This document shows positions 53,859 through 61,501 of a stretch of 64,000 bases of DNA, piece by piece (position 1 is the first letter of the stretch; every line of letters begins with the position of its first letter). A program made the translations under genes and the position numbers. Under the pieces are notes generated by a model that ran no database searches, had not been told where the DNA came from, and saw only the letters and a list, made by a program, of their open reading frames with translations. The DNA is from Rothia mucilaginosa (GTDB lineage: Bacteria > Actinomycetota > Actinomycetes > Actinomycetales > Micrococcaceae), in contig NZ_CABFLY010000005.1 of NCBI RefSeq assembly GCF_901875305.1, positions 1-64,000 on the forward strand. Direction: 5' to 3'.

Positions 53859-54432
53859 TTTCTTACTGCTCCTTTACTTCGAAACCTAGCCACAAGAACA
53901 TAGGTAATAATTAGGATTGGTACCGGGATAAGCGCAGAGAAACCGAAATTTGATTGCTCCTGGATATCTACGAACGAGATTGCGGTACCATTGAGATTCA
54001 GCCCTACGGAGTGGAGGGCGTTTGATATGTATGGGGTAGCATTGTCAGCTAGGTTACCGGGTAGCACTATCCAGAAGTACAGAAGAACACCTGAAATTAC
54101 CGCGGCAGTCGGAGGTTTTGAGAGACTTTCTAATGTCGAGTAGATCAGAGCAATTAGTATACTTTGGAAGGTAAGAAAGCAAAGCAGGGTTGCTAGCCCA
54201 GAGTGCATTTTCGAACCAGACAAAACCATTGTTAGATCGAATAGCAGCACACTAAGTAGGTTTACAAGAACTATTGAAAGTGTTCGACAGATGGTGCGTA
54301 GGACGCTAGGCAACCAGGCAATGTATACCTGCTGAGGCAAACCCCCGTAGTGGACCTTGGAAACCCTAGCATCAAGTATAAAGAGTAATGCGAGGGAAAT
54401 TAGTGGCTGCGTTCCAGTAAAGAAGAAGCTGT
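53855..54432 (-). pseudogene. permease gene truncated at the right att site
   Basis: The frame ends at 53855 and is hydrophobic throughout (segments such as ISLALLFIL, LVNLLSVLLFDLTMVL, SILIALIYSTL, VISGVLLYFWIVLPG, ALIPVPILIITYVLVA). Going upstream it continues in frame into the att repeat, where it reads RGQDLNLRPPG, the well-known translation of a tRNA 3' end, so the native N-terminus is missing. The first in-frame ATG lies after the first hydrophobic segments. It was probably the first permease of a pair with the 207-residue protein and is now broken. Confidence 0.6.
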
Positions 54433-54468
54433 ATCCCGGAGGTCGCAGGTTCAAATCCTGTCCCCGCA
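54433..54468 (+). repeat. attR (36-base direct repeat)
   Basis: Identical to bases 50051-50086 of the tRNA gene. Upstream sequence (GCTGTAT) differs from the tRNA, so this is only a 3' fragment, not a gene. Confidence 0.8.
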
Positions 54469-54472
54469 ACGG

Positions 54473-54507
54473 ATAACTCCCGATAGCTAAGCTATCGGGA
54501 GTTTTTT
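54473..54507 (+). terminator. presumed original tRNA-fMet terminator
   Basis: ACTCCCGATAGCT (54473-54485 or so) pairs with AGCTATCGGGAGT, followed by seven T. Sits 4 bases after attR, where the native tRNA terminator would be expected if an element had inserted into the tRNA 3' end. Confidence 0.85.
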
Positions 54508-55720
54508 TATGCCCAGAATCGACTATGCCGCCGGTTTTGGGGCCGCCGGTTTTGGGGCCTTTGACTGGGCGGGTTACTGGCTGTACTGCTCCCTGGTTGT
54601 AGAGGCTACTGGCTGTGCCGCTTCCCGACTGTGTGGCTCCTGATGAGGTGGGGCCCCTGATGAGGCGGGGTCGAGTGAGACGACCCCTCATGGGGTGGTT
54701 CAGCAGATGACAACCCCTCGTGAGGTTGCTCCTGATTCTGTTGGGTGGGCCGGTTAGGCGGGCATGGGAGCGGGGGAGTGGAACGGGCGTGAGTAATAGC
54801 CTTACCCTTCATACTCCCCTGTTGAGCTCAGTAGGGTTGCTGAGCATCGGTCCTGCTGGTGCCCCTTCGGCTCCTTCTGCCTCTATCTTGTTCCGCAGTC
54901 CTGCAGCCGCAGATGAGCATCTTGCTGCCCTGTATCTCTGTGCTCGTTGATTGGAAGCGGCGGGCCCTAAATTTCTCTCTCTAGCCCTGCTGAGTTCGTC
55001 CTGTTGGGGGGCCGTGTATGAGGGGGGGGCGTTGGGGTCTTGGGGCAGCCCTCGGGAGGGACTGTATTGCCTCCTTGGGGCGACACCCGGAATCGCGTGC
55101 TTGGGGGCTAATTAATCCTGAGGGGTTCTCTAAAAGGATGTTTTTACCTCATACCTAAATCAGAATATGCGAGAGGTTCTCTATATTCCTTGTTGAGAAA
55201 TCAGGTGATTTACCCCGGAATTTCGCGGATTTTGATGCAAAAATAGCCAAAAACCGCAAAAATTCACCTGGAAAGTGATTGTCCTCACGATAAAACTTTA
55301 AAGCCTGAAGTCAATGTTTTTGAATAGGGGTCGAAAAACCTTCAAAACCCCCGAAAAATCAAGGTAAAACCCCTCATTCAACCATTGGTTGAACCCATGT
55401 CATTTTCTACTTAAACCTTAGAAAAAGTTTAGGCTTAAGGTTAATATTTTGCGAGGGGTCAAAAATGCCCTAAAAAACCGTTAGAAAAGGCTTTTTGACC
55501 TGGTAGCTTTGAGTACATGGTCACCGCGGTCCGCCGCTCAGGTCACCGGATTGACCCCGCTCCTTTCCATCGCATGAGGACATCCCCGCCACAAGCACGG
55601 GATGGTGATGGACAAGCCAAAGCGGTACCAAAACCACAGGCCGACCGACTACAGACCATCTATCACTCAACCACTGACGGGCGTTCCCGTCCCAGAAACA
55701 CCAACAACGAGGACAACACC
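54508..55720. other. long gene-free stretch and leader of the esterase gene
   Basis: About 1.2 kb. 54526-54555 holds a tandem 15-base repeat (GCCGCCGGTTTTGGG twice). 54640-54740 has several short imperfect copies of TGATGAGG and GACCCCTCA. 54720-54950 contains an open frame of coding-like composition but no ribosome site or recognisable product. 55130-55516 is very AT-rich with a palindrome TTCAACCA-T-TGGTTGAA (55377-55393) and a near-inverted repeat around AACCTTA/TAAGGTT. This is probably the control region of the esterase gene. Confidence 0.45.
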
Positions 55721-58123
55721 ATGGCACTTCGCCCCCGCACCGTTAAGGCAGGCTCTCTTGCGGCTATTGCCGTACCCACCGTGCTTGGTAGCACCCTGCT
55801 GTCTCCCGCATCCGCATTCGCTCCCGTCGTGCAAGACATTCCCGGCGCCGCCGCCCAGGGTTCGCTCTTTACCGCGACTGTCCAGCCTACCCTTTCGCAG
55901 GTAGCCGTGCAGGTTCGCCAGCAGGCTGAAGCTCCCGCGACCAATCAGGTCCAGCCCATTCAGCAGACCTACACCGCTCAGGCAGCTCAGGCTACCCCCG
56001 CCACCTTCCAGTCGGCACAGGCAGCACAGACCGCGCAGGCTGCTCCCGTAGTCACCGAGGCTAAGCCCTCGCTCTCGCAGGTCGCTAACGCTCAGACCGC
56101 TCAGGTGGCACAGCCCGCCGTCGCCGGTAGCACCGTTCCGGTAACCCGTAGCAACCAGACTTTCCTGTCCTACACCTCCCCGGCGGGCACCACCTCGCAG
56201 TACCACGTGTACGCGGACGGCGTGGACTTCTCCAAGCCCGTTGGCGTGGTCTTCTACTTTGACGGTGACTACTGGCGCAACGATCAGTCCAAGGTCTACG
56301 ACCCCGCCGGTGAGCTGGCTCAGATGGCTGCCTCCGCCGCGGCTCAGAACATGCTGTTTGTGCCCGTCATCTCCCCGGACACCAACCGTTATGATGCTGG
56401 CGTGACCTGGTGGGAAGACATGGAGCGTAACGGCGAGTTCTTCCGTTCCTTCGCGTCTTCCTTCATCGCAGCTAACGGTGTGGACTCCTCCAACGTGTGG
56501 ACTATGGGCTACTCCGGTGGTGCCGAGTTCATCACCTATGAGCTGAACACCAAGCCCCAGACCTGGCGTAACGGCGGCGGCTCCATCATGGTCGCCGGCG
56601 GTGGCCTCGATGAGGGTACCCCCTCCGCAGCGTTGAAGTCCCAGCCCATGTACTGGTACGCCAACGCGAACGACGGTGCCGGTGAGACCTACCCGCAGAC
56701 CTGGAGCGCCCGCGGCGCCGTGGAGGGCGGTTACGATGCCTACCTGACTGCTGGCTACACCAATGCCTCCGCGACCGTACTCAACGGCTCGGGCCACTTC
56801 GACTACAACTTCTCCCAGATCCTGAGCGACTCTCTCGCCAAGAGCAAGAGCACCGCCGCACCCAAGGCTGAGCAGAAGACCGAACAGAAGTCTGAGCAGA
56901 AGCAGCAGAACACCCAGCGTGCCCGCACCATGCACTCGGGTACCTACCTGAGCTACACCTCCCCGGCGGGCACCACCTCGCAGTACCACGTGTACGCCAA
57001 CAACCTGGACTACTCCAAGCCCGTCGGCGTGGTCTTCTACTTCGACGGTGACTACTGGCAGCGTGACGAGTCCAAGGTCTACACCCCCGACGAGGGTATG
57101 CTCGCCGCCATGGGTAAGATTGCGAACGCCCGCAACATGGTGTTCGTGCCGGTCATCTCCCCGGATACCAACGCATCCGGCGACGGCATCACCTGGTGGG
57201 AAGACATGGACACCAACGGTGAGTTCTTCCGCTCCTTCGCGAAGTCTTTCGTGAGCGAGAACAACCTGGACGCATCCCAGATGTGGACCATGGGCTACTC
57301 CGGCGGCGCCGAGTTCATCACCTACGAGCTGACCGATCACAACACCTCCTGGCGTCAGGGCGGCGGCTCTATCATGGTCGCCGGTGGTGACTCTGACGGT
57401 TCCGTGGATGCCGACGCAACCACCAAGGGTCTGCCCATGTACTGGTGGGTCGGCGCTAATGACACCTCCGGTAACACCAACCCCGTCACCTGGAGCGCAC
57501 GAGGCGCCGTCGAGTCCGGTTACAACGCATACCTGAGCGCAGGCTTCTCTGACGCCCGCGTGAAGCTGATTGATGGATTCAGCCACCACGACTACGACCT
57601 GCCGCACATCCTGGCCTCCTCCCTGGATTTCGCGGGTAAGACCCCGGCGCTGGGCTACAGTGACCTGTCTGACTCGAACCCGAACTACAACGAGATTAGC
57701 TGGAACTCTGACCACCGCATCATGCTCGGCTTCGCGGACGGCACCTTCCGCCCGAACGCATCGGTCAACCGTGCGCAGCTGGCAACCTACCTGTACCGCG
57801 TGGCTGGTCGCCCCGCTGTGAACGCACCGGCTGTTTCGCCGTTCAACGATGTTCCGGTCAACCACCCCGCGTACAAGGAGATTTACTGGCTGAGCCAGCA
57901 GGGCATCACCGGTAGCGACTTCCGTCCCCTGGAAGCCGTCACCGAGTCCACCATGGCTGAGTTCATGTATCGTGCCGCCGGTTCCCCGGCACAGGATCAG
58001 GGCGGCTACGCATCGCAGGCCCTGGCCTGGACCGCCTCGAACGGTATCGGCACCGGCTCGACCTCCTCGGCAGCCATCACCCGCGACGCTATGGCAGGCT
58101 ACCTGTACATCTACGCTAACTAA
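55721..58123 (+). CDS. secreted protein: two tandem esterase-like domains plus SLH repeats
   Basis: 800 residues. Signal peptide 1 to about 34 (VKAGSLAAIAVPTVLG...ASAFA). Then a Gln/Ala-rich linker (to about 145). First alpha/beta-hydrolase-like domain about 146-375 with nucleophile Ser265 (MGYSGGAEF) and His359 (GSGHFDY). Charged linker of EQK repeats. Second copy about 408-640 with Ser527 (MGYSGGAEF) and His622 (FSHHDY). Then two SLH motifs (LGFADGTFRPNASVNRAQLATYLYR; GSDFRPLEAVTESTMAEFMYR) and a third weak one. Both catalytic sites appear intact. The domains resemble feruloyl-esterase/depolymerase-like secreted hydrolases. ATG 55721 gives a proper signal peptide; an upstream frame to 55517 is not supported. 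Confidence 0.8.
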   Translation: MALRPRTVKAGSLAAIAVPTVLGSTLLSPASAFAPVVQDIPGAAAQGSLFTATVQPTLSQVAVQVRQQAEAPATNQVQPIQQTYTAQAAQATPATFQSAQAAQTAQAAPVVTEAKPSLSQVANAQTAQVAQPAVAGSTVPVTRSNQTFLSYTSPAGTTSQYHVYADGVDFSKPVGVVFYFDGDYWRNDQSKVYDPAGELAQMAASAAAQNMLFVPVISPDTNRYDAGVTWWEDMERNGEFFRSFASSFIAANGVDSSNVWTMGYSGGAEFITYELNTKPQTWRNGGGSIMVAGGGLDEGTPSAALKSQPMYWYANANDGAGETYPQTWSARGAVEGGYDAYLTAGYTNASATVLNGSGHFDYNFSQILSDSLAKSKSTAAPKAEQKTEQKSEQKQQNTQRARTMHSGTYLSYTSPAGTTSQYHVYANNLDYSKPVGVVFYFDGDYWQRDESKVYTPDEGMLAAMGKIANARNMVFVPVISPDTNASGDGITWWEDMDTNGEFFRSFAKSFVSENNLDASQMWTMGYSGGAEFITYELTDHNTSWRQGGGSIMVAGGDSDGSVDADATTKGLPMYWWVGANDTSGNTNPVTWSARGAVESGYNAYLSAGFSDARVKLIDGFSHHDYDLPHILASSLDFAGKTPALGYSDLSDSNPNYNEISWNSDHRIMLGFADGTFRPNASVNRAQLATYLYRVAGRPAVNAPAVSPFNDVPVNHPAYKEIYWLSQQGITGSDFRPLEAVTESTMAEFMYRAAGSPAQDQGGYASQALAWTASNGIGTGSTSSAAITRDAMAGYLYIYAN

Positions 58124-58147
58124 GGTGCAGAGCCCTAAAGCATAAAG

Positions 58148-58184
58148 AACCGCCCCGCTCCTGAACTTCAGGAACGGGGCGGTT
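58148..58184. terminator. bidirectional terminator between the esterase and pspA genes
   Basis: AACCGCCCCGCTCCTGAA (58148-58165) against 58167-58184. The one mismatch (C-A in plus RNA) is a G-U pair in minus RNA, where a U-rich TTCTTTA also follows, so it fits pspA best. Confidence 0.8.
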
Positions 58185-58231
58185 ACTTGTATGTGACCTA
58201 CAGGGGATGCGCCTAGCGGCGCGCTACCGTA

Positions 58232-58984
58232 TTAGAGAGCCTGGGTGGGGGTGTCGCCACCGATAGCGGGGGCCGGCTTTGCCTTCAGCGCAGCCAGACG
58301 GGCGTCCAGCTCGCTCTGGCGACCCATCTCCTCCAGGGTGTTGAACTGTGCGTCCAGCGAGGAGGAGGCCAGCTCCTGCTGACCAATAACGCGTGCCTCT
58401 TCGCGGCGAACCTTCTCTTCGAAACGGTAGATTTCGCTGGTCGGGTCCATCACGTCGAAGGCCTTCAGCGCGTCGTTGACCTGGCCCTGAGCGGCGGCGG
58501 TCTTCTGACGGGCGGTCAGCTCATCACGCTTGTACTTCAGCTCGTCGAGCTTGGTACGCATCTTGTCCAGGCCGTCCTTGAGCTGGTCCACGATCTGGGT
58601 CTGAGAAGCCAGCTGGGGCTCGAGAGCCTGGGCAGCCTTCTCTGCCTGCATCTGCTTGCCCAGAGCAACCTTAGCGAGGTTGTCGAACTTGTCAGCGTTG
58701 GCGACGTCGCCAGCGGTGCGGAGCTCATCTGCCTTGTTAGAAGCGGCCAGAGCCTTGGCGCCCCACTCCTGAGCTTCCTTGAGGTCCTCTGCGTGGTCCT
58801 TCTCCAGCAGTCGCAGGTTGCCAATAGTCTGGGCGACGGCGGCCTCTGCTTCACGGATGCTGTTGGTGTAGTCGCGAACCATCTGGTCCAGCATCTTCTG
58901 CGGGTCCTCGGCAGCGTCGAGCAGGGCGTTGATGTTTGCCTTCGCCAGCTGTGCGATTCGACCGAAGATAGTCTGCTTAGCCAT
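58232..58984 (-). CDS. pspA: PspA/IM30-family membrane-stress protein
   Basis: 250 residues, almost entirely helical coiled coil. Opens with the short amphipathic N-terminal helix (MAKQTIFGRIAQLAKANINALLDAAEDPQKMLDQMVRDYTN pattern) that binds membranes and continues with the ESCRT-III-like hairpin. Ends in a short Pro/Ala tail. Ribosome site AGGA before ATG 58984. No pspBC or pspF genes are present, as in other actinobacteria. It follows the TPM-domain gene on the same strand. Confidence 0.9.
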   Translation of the reverse strand: MAKQTIFGRIAQLAKANINALLDAAEDPQKMLDQMVRDYTNSIREAEAAVAQTIGNLRLLEKDHAEDLKEAQEWGAKALAASNKADELRTAGDVANADKFDNLAKVALGKQMQAEKAAQALEPQLASQTQIVDQLKDGLDKMRTKLDELKYKRDELTARQKTAAAQGQVNDALKAFDVMDPTSEIYRFEEKVRREEARVIGQQELASSSLDAQFNTLEEMGRQSELDARLAALKAKPAPAIGGDTPTQAL

Positions 58985-59140
58985 GATTTCCTACTTTCTG
59001 TTCAACGGGCTGCGGGGGAGCGCTACGCTCCTCGTGAGCCGTGCCCGTACAACTTATTATGTGAGAGGTTTCTGGGCGCAGGCTGTGAAAATCATGCACG
59101 CCCGATGGCCTCAACCTGAACTTTGGGTAAATTGGGTGAC

Positions 59141-61249
59141 CTAGAAGCTTCCGCCGTCGCCACCGCCGCTGCCCCAGTCGCCGCCTCCGCCGCTGCCCCA
59201 GTCGCCGCCTCCGCCGCTGCCCCAGTCGCCGCCTCCGCTCCAACCGCCGCTGGAGGAAGAGCCGCCGGAGCTGCTGCCCCAGCTGTGGGTTGAGCCGGAG
59301 CCCAGGGTATTCAGAATCGCACCCAGTAGCAGGCCCTTCGCGAGGTCGCTACCCCAGCTATTGCCACCGCCACCGCTGGACCGTTCGGAGAACTGGCCCA
59401 TCTCGCGGGCGGCACGGTTCTGCGCATCGTTGGCCTGTTGAAGGGCAATATTTGCTTCGTTGAGGGCTTCTAACGGGTTGGAGTTACGCATCTGGTTGGC
59501 GTTCATGAGGTGACGCTCAGCTTCAGAGATCGCGGTCAGGGTCGTGGGACCCACGGCGCCGCGACGATTCTCGATGTACCCGCGGGCACCGGTGACTGCG
59601 GCGTGCGCCGAGCGGAGGGTACGGTCGAGGGTCTGGCTTGCGGCGCGAGAACGATCGCGGGTGGCGCGCATTTCTGTCATCGACTTGTCCAGTTCGCTCG
59701 AGAGCTGGCGCAGCTGATTAGCCAGTGCCAGCGGGTCGTTCGGGCGGGCGGTGGAGCTCTGCGTCACCTGTCCGAGGACCGCCTCCATACCTGCGGCCAC
59801 GGCGGCCAGGTCGGAACGACCCTGAGAAGTAGCCAGGCTCTTAGCCTCGGCCACGTCACGCTGAATACTCAGCAGATCGGTGCTCAATGCCTCCTGCGCC
59901 GCGTTGAGCTCGTTGTTTCGGCTCGTCACCGCATTGGACAGCGTAAAAATCTGCGCCGATGCTTCCTCGGCAGAGCGCAGGTGGGCAACAGCCTCGGTTC
60001 GGTTGGTATCCACCAGCTGATGTGCCTTCTGAAGCTCATCGGTGCACAGGGCCAGGTTCGATTCCAGCAGGCTGGCGGTCTTCGAGATGGGCTCCAGAGC
60101 CGAGGACAGAAAGCGCTCCTTCATCTGGGCGTAGCGGGTAGAACATTCCTCTACCGTGCTACGCAGCTGCGGGAGACGCTCGTTCAGCGCTGCGATGGCC
60201 TGGGGGGCCTGCTGCTCCAGGTCGCGCATCTGGGCCAACTGGGCGTCCTGCTCCTGCGAAATGCGGGCCACGGCCTGGGAATTGTCGATAATCTCGTTCA
60301 GCCAGGCGCGCTGCTCCGCGGGGGTGTCCGGGATGGAATCGGTCAGCAACTGCTGGCGCTGGAAGGACCGGCGCATCAGCTCTTCGGCGCGAACGATTTC
60401 CTGCTCAAAGCGGGTGACCTGCTGATCGCCGTACTGGGCGCGCGCGAACTCCAGCTCCTGCTTGGCGCGGCTCATCGTAGTGTCAGCCTGTAGCAGGGCA
60501 CTACCGGCTCGGGTGCGCAACTCCTCCAAGGGGATCTCCGGGACCTGCGGATGCGGAACCGGCCGGGGAGCATTATAGGCGGTCTGCCGCGGGGCGTTAT
60601 TGCGGCGCCTACGGCGACGAACTGCGTACACGCCACCACCAACGGCAGCTACCGCACCCAGACCCAACACACCGGTCACCACACCCGAAGAGCTACCACC
60701 CTTCTGCGCCTCAATACCTTCGACCGCGGCCAACGCCGCACCGGAGTAATCGCTGTTCTGCAACTTGGGCTTGACGTAGTTCTGGTACACCTTCGTCTGC
60801 TGATCACTGGACAGGGTCTTGGTACTACCGGCCATGAAGTACGCCTGGCGGGTCTCAGTCGCAATCACCAGCACCACATCGGCCGAGCCCCAGTTATTCT
60901 TCGTGGCCAAGGCCTTCGTCCAGGCCTGGGAGCCCGAGGGATTCTCGAACTTATCGATGGTCACCACGTGCAGGTCCACGTTGTGCTTCTTCGAAAGAGC
61001 CGAAATCTTGGAACTCAGCGTGGAGGTATTGCCCAGCGAATTCGTGGTGTCATAGATGCGAGTACCGGTAATCTGCATGGGGTCGGCGGCCTGCGCGGTC
61101 GAGGGGCCGGCGGCGGTAAAGAACGCCGAACCAGCCGGTGCCACGACGGGGGCGAAGGACAGACCTGCGGCCAGCGCTGTGGCACCTACTACGGTGCGTA
61201 GGCGCGGGTACTGGATGCGAGAGTGACGCGCGGGGGTGTGGTCGGTCAT
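59141..61249 (-). CDS. TPM-domain membrane protein with a Gly/Trp-rich tail
   Basis: 702 residues. Signal peptide (to about 55), TPM domain about 60-180 (ITGTRIYDTTNSLG...NVDLHVVTIDKF...GSADVVLVIATETRQAYFMAG), a membrane segment near 190-207 (VVTGVLGLGAVAAVGGGVYAV) followed by poly-Arg, a long cytoplasmic coiled coil (about 245-640), and a C-terminal Ser/Gly/Asp/Trp region with three perfect copies of a WGSGGGGD-type unit. TPM proteins are linked to photosystem repair in plants and to membrane quality control in bacteria; neighbouring pspA fits that. Ribosome site GGAGG before ATG 61249. Confidence 0.83.
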   Translation of the reverse strand: MTDHTPARHSRIQYPRLRTVVGATALAAGLSFAPVVAPAGSAFFTAAGPSTAQAADPMQITGTRIYDTTNSLGNTSTLSSKISALSKKHNVDLHVVTIDKFENPSGSQAWTKALATKNNWGSADVVLVIATETRQAYFMAGSTKTLSSDQQTKVYQNYVKPKLQNSDYSGAALAAVEGIEAQKGGSSSGVVTGVLGLGAVAAVGGGVYAVRRRRRRNNAPRQTAYNAPRPVPHPQVPEIPLEELRTRAGSALLQADTTMSRAKQELEFARAQYGDQQVTRFEQEIVRAEELMRRSFQRQQLLTDSIPDTPAEQRAWLNEIIDNSQAVARISQEQDAQLAQMRDLEQQAPQAIAALNERLPQLRSTVEECSTRYAQMKERFLSSALEPISKTASLLESNLALCTDELQKAHQLVDTNRTEAVAHLRSAEEASAQIFTLSNAVTSRNNELNAAQEALSTDLLSIQRDVAEAKSLATSQGRSDLAAVAAGMEAVLGQVTQSSTARPNDPLALANQLRQLSSELDKSMTEMRATRDRSRAASQTLDRTLRSAHAAVTGARGYIENRRGAVGPTTLTAISEAERHLMNANQMRNSNPLEALNEANIALQQANDAQNRAAREMGQFSERSSGGGGNSWGSDLAKGLLLGAILNTLGSGSTHSWGSSSGGSSSSGGWSGGGDWGSGGGGDWGSGGGGDWGSGGGDGGSF

Positions 61250-61501
61250 ACTATTTCCTCCGTTATCGTGACGTATTTATGTGCTCGTTCGTGCAGGTAG
61301 CGGTCATTGCGTACCCTCAACACCGGTCACACTATTAGTGTAACCGTGGCCCTGCGGCCTAGGCCCGATGATACGAAGCCTTCAGCGAATATGACCCCAT
61401 TATTGTGTGGATGTTTGCCGCCCGTTTACCGGCTTCCCAGGCTTTATACAGGAAAGCCGGGGTCCAACCTCATCCCAAATCCCGACCCACCGGTTATTCA
61501 G

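Larger units (their letters stand above)
50051..54468. mobile_element. integrated element in tRNA-fMet (remnant, no integrase seen)
   Basis: Bounded by a 36-base direct repeat of the tRNA 3' end. The left copy completes an intact tRNA and is followed by a terminator that the element brings along; the right copy is followed by another terminator (54473-54507) that would be the original one of the tRNA gene. Contents: motif array, IS256-family IS, protoglobin, a transposase-like scrap, and two leftward permease genes. Neither a tyrosine nor a serine recombinase gene remains, so it is probably immobile; the IS may have replaced part of it. Confidence 0.7.

Noticed and set aside
54720..54950. A 76-residue frame near the element's right end
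   Set aside because: No ribosome site, no homology I can recognise, low-complexity Ser/Leu/Ala composition; possibly a remnant but not supportable as a gene.
55667..57865. A 732-residue minus-strand open frame
   Set aside because: Antisense shadow of the esterase gene; the plus-strand frame has a signal peptide, catalytic motifs and SLH repeats.
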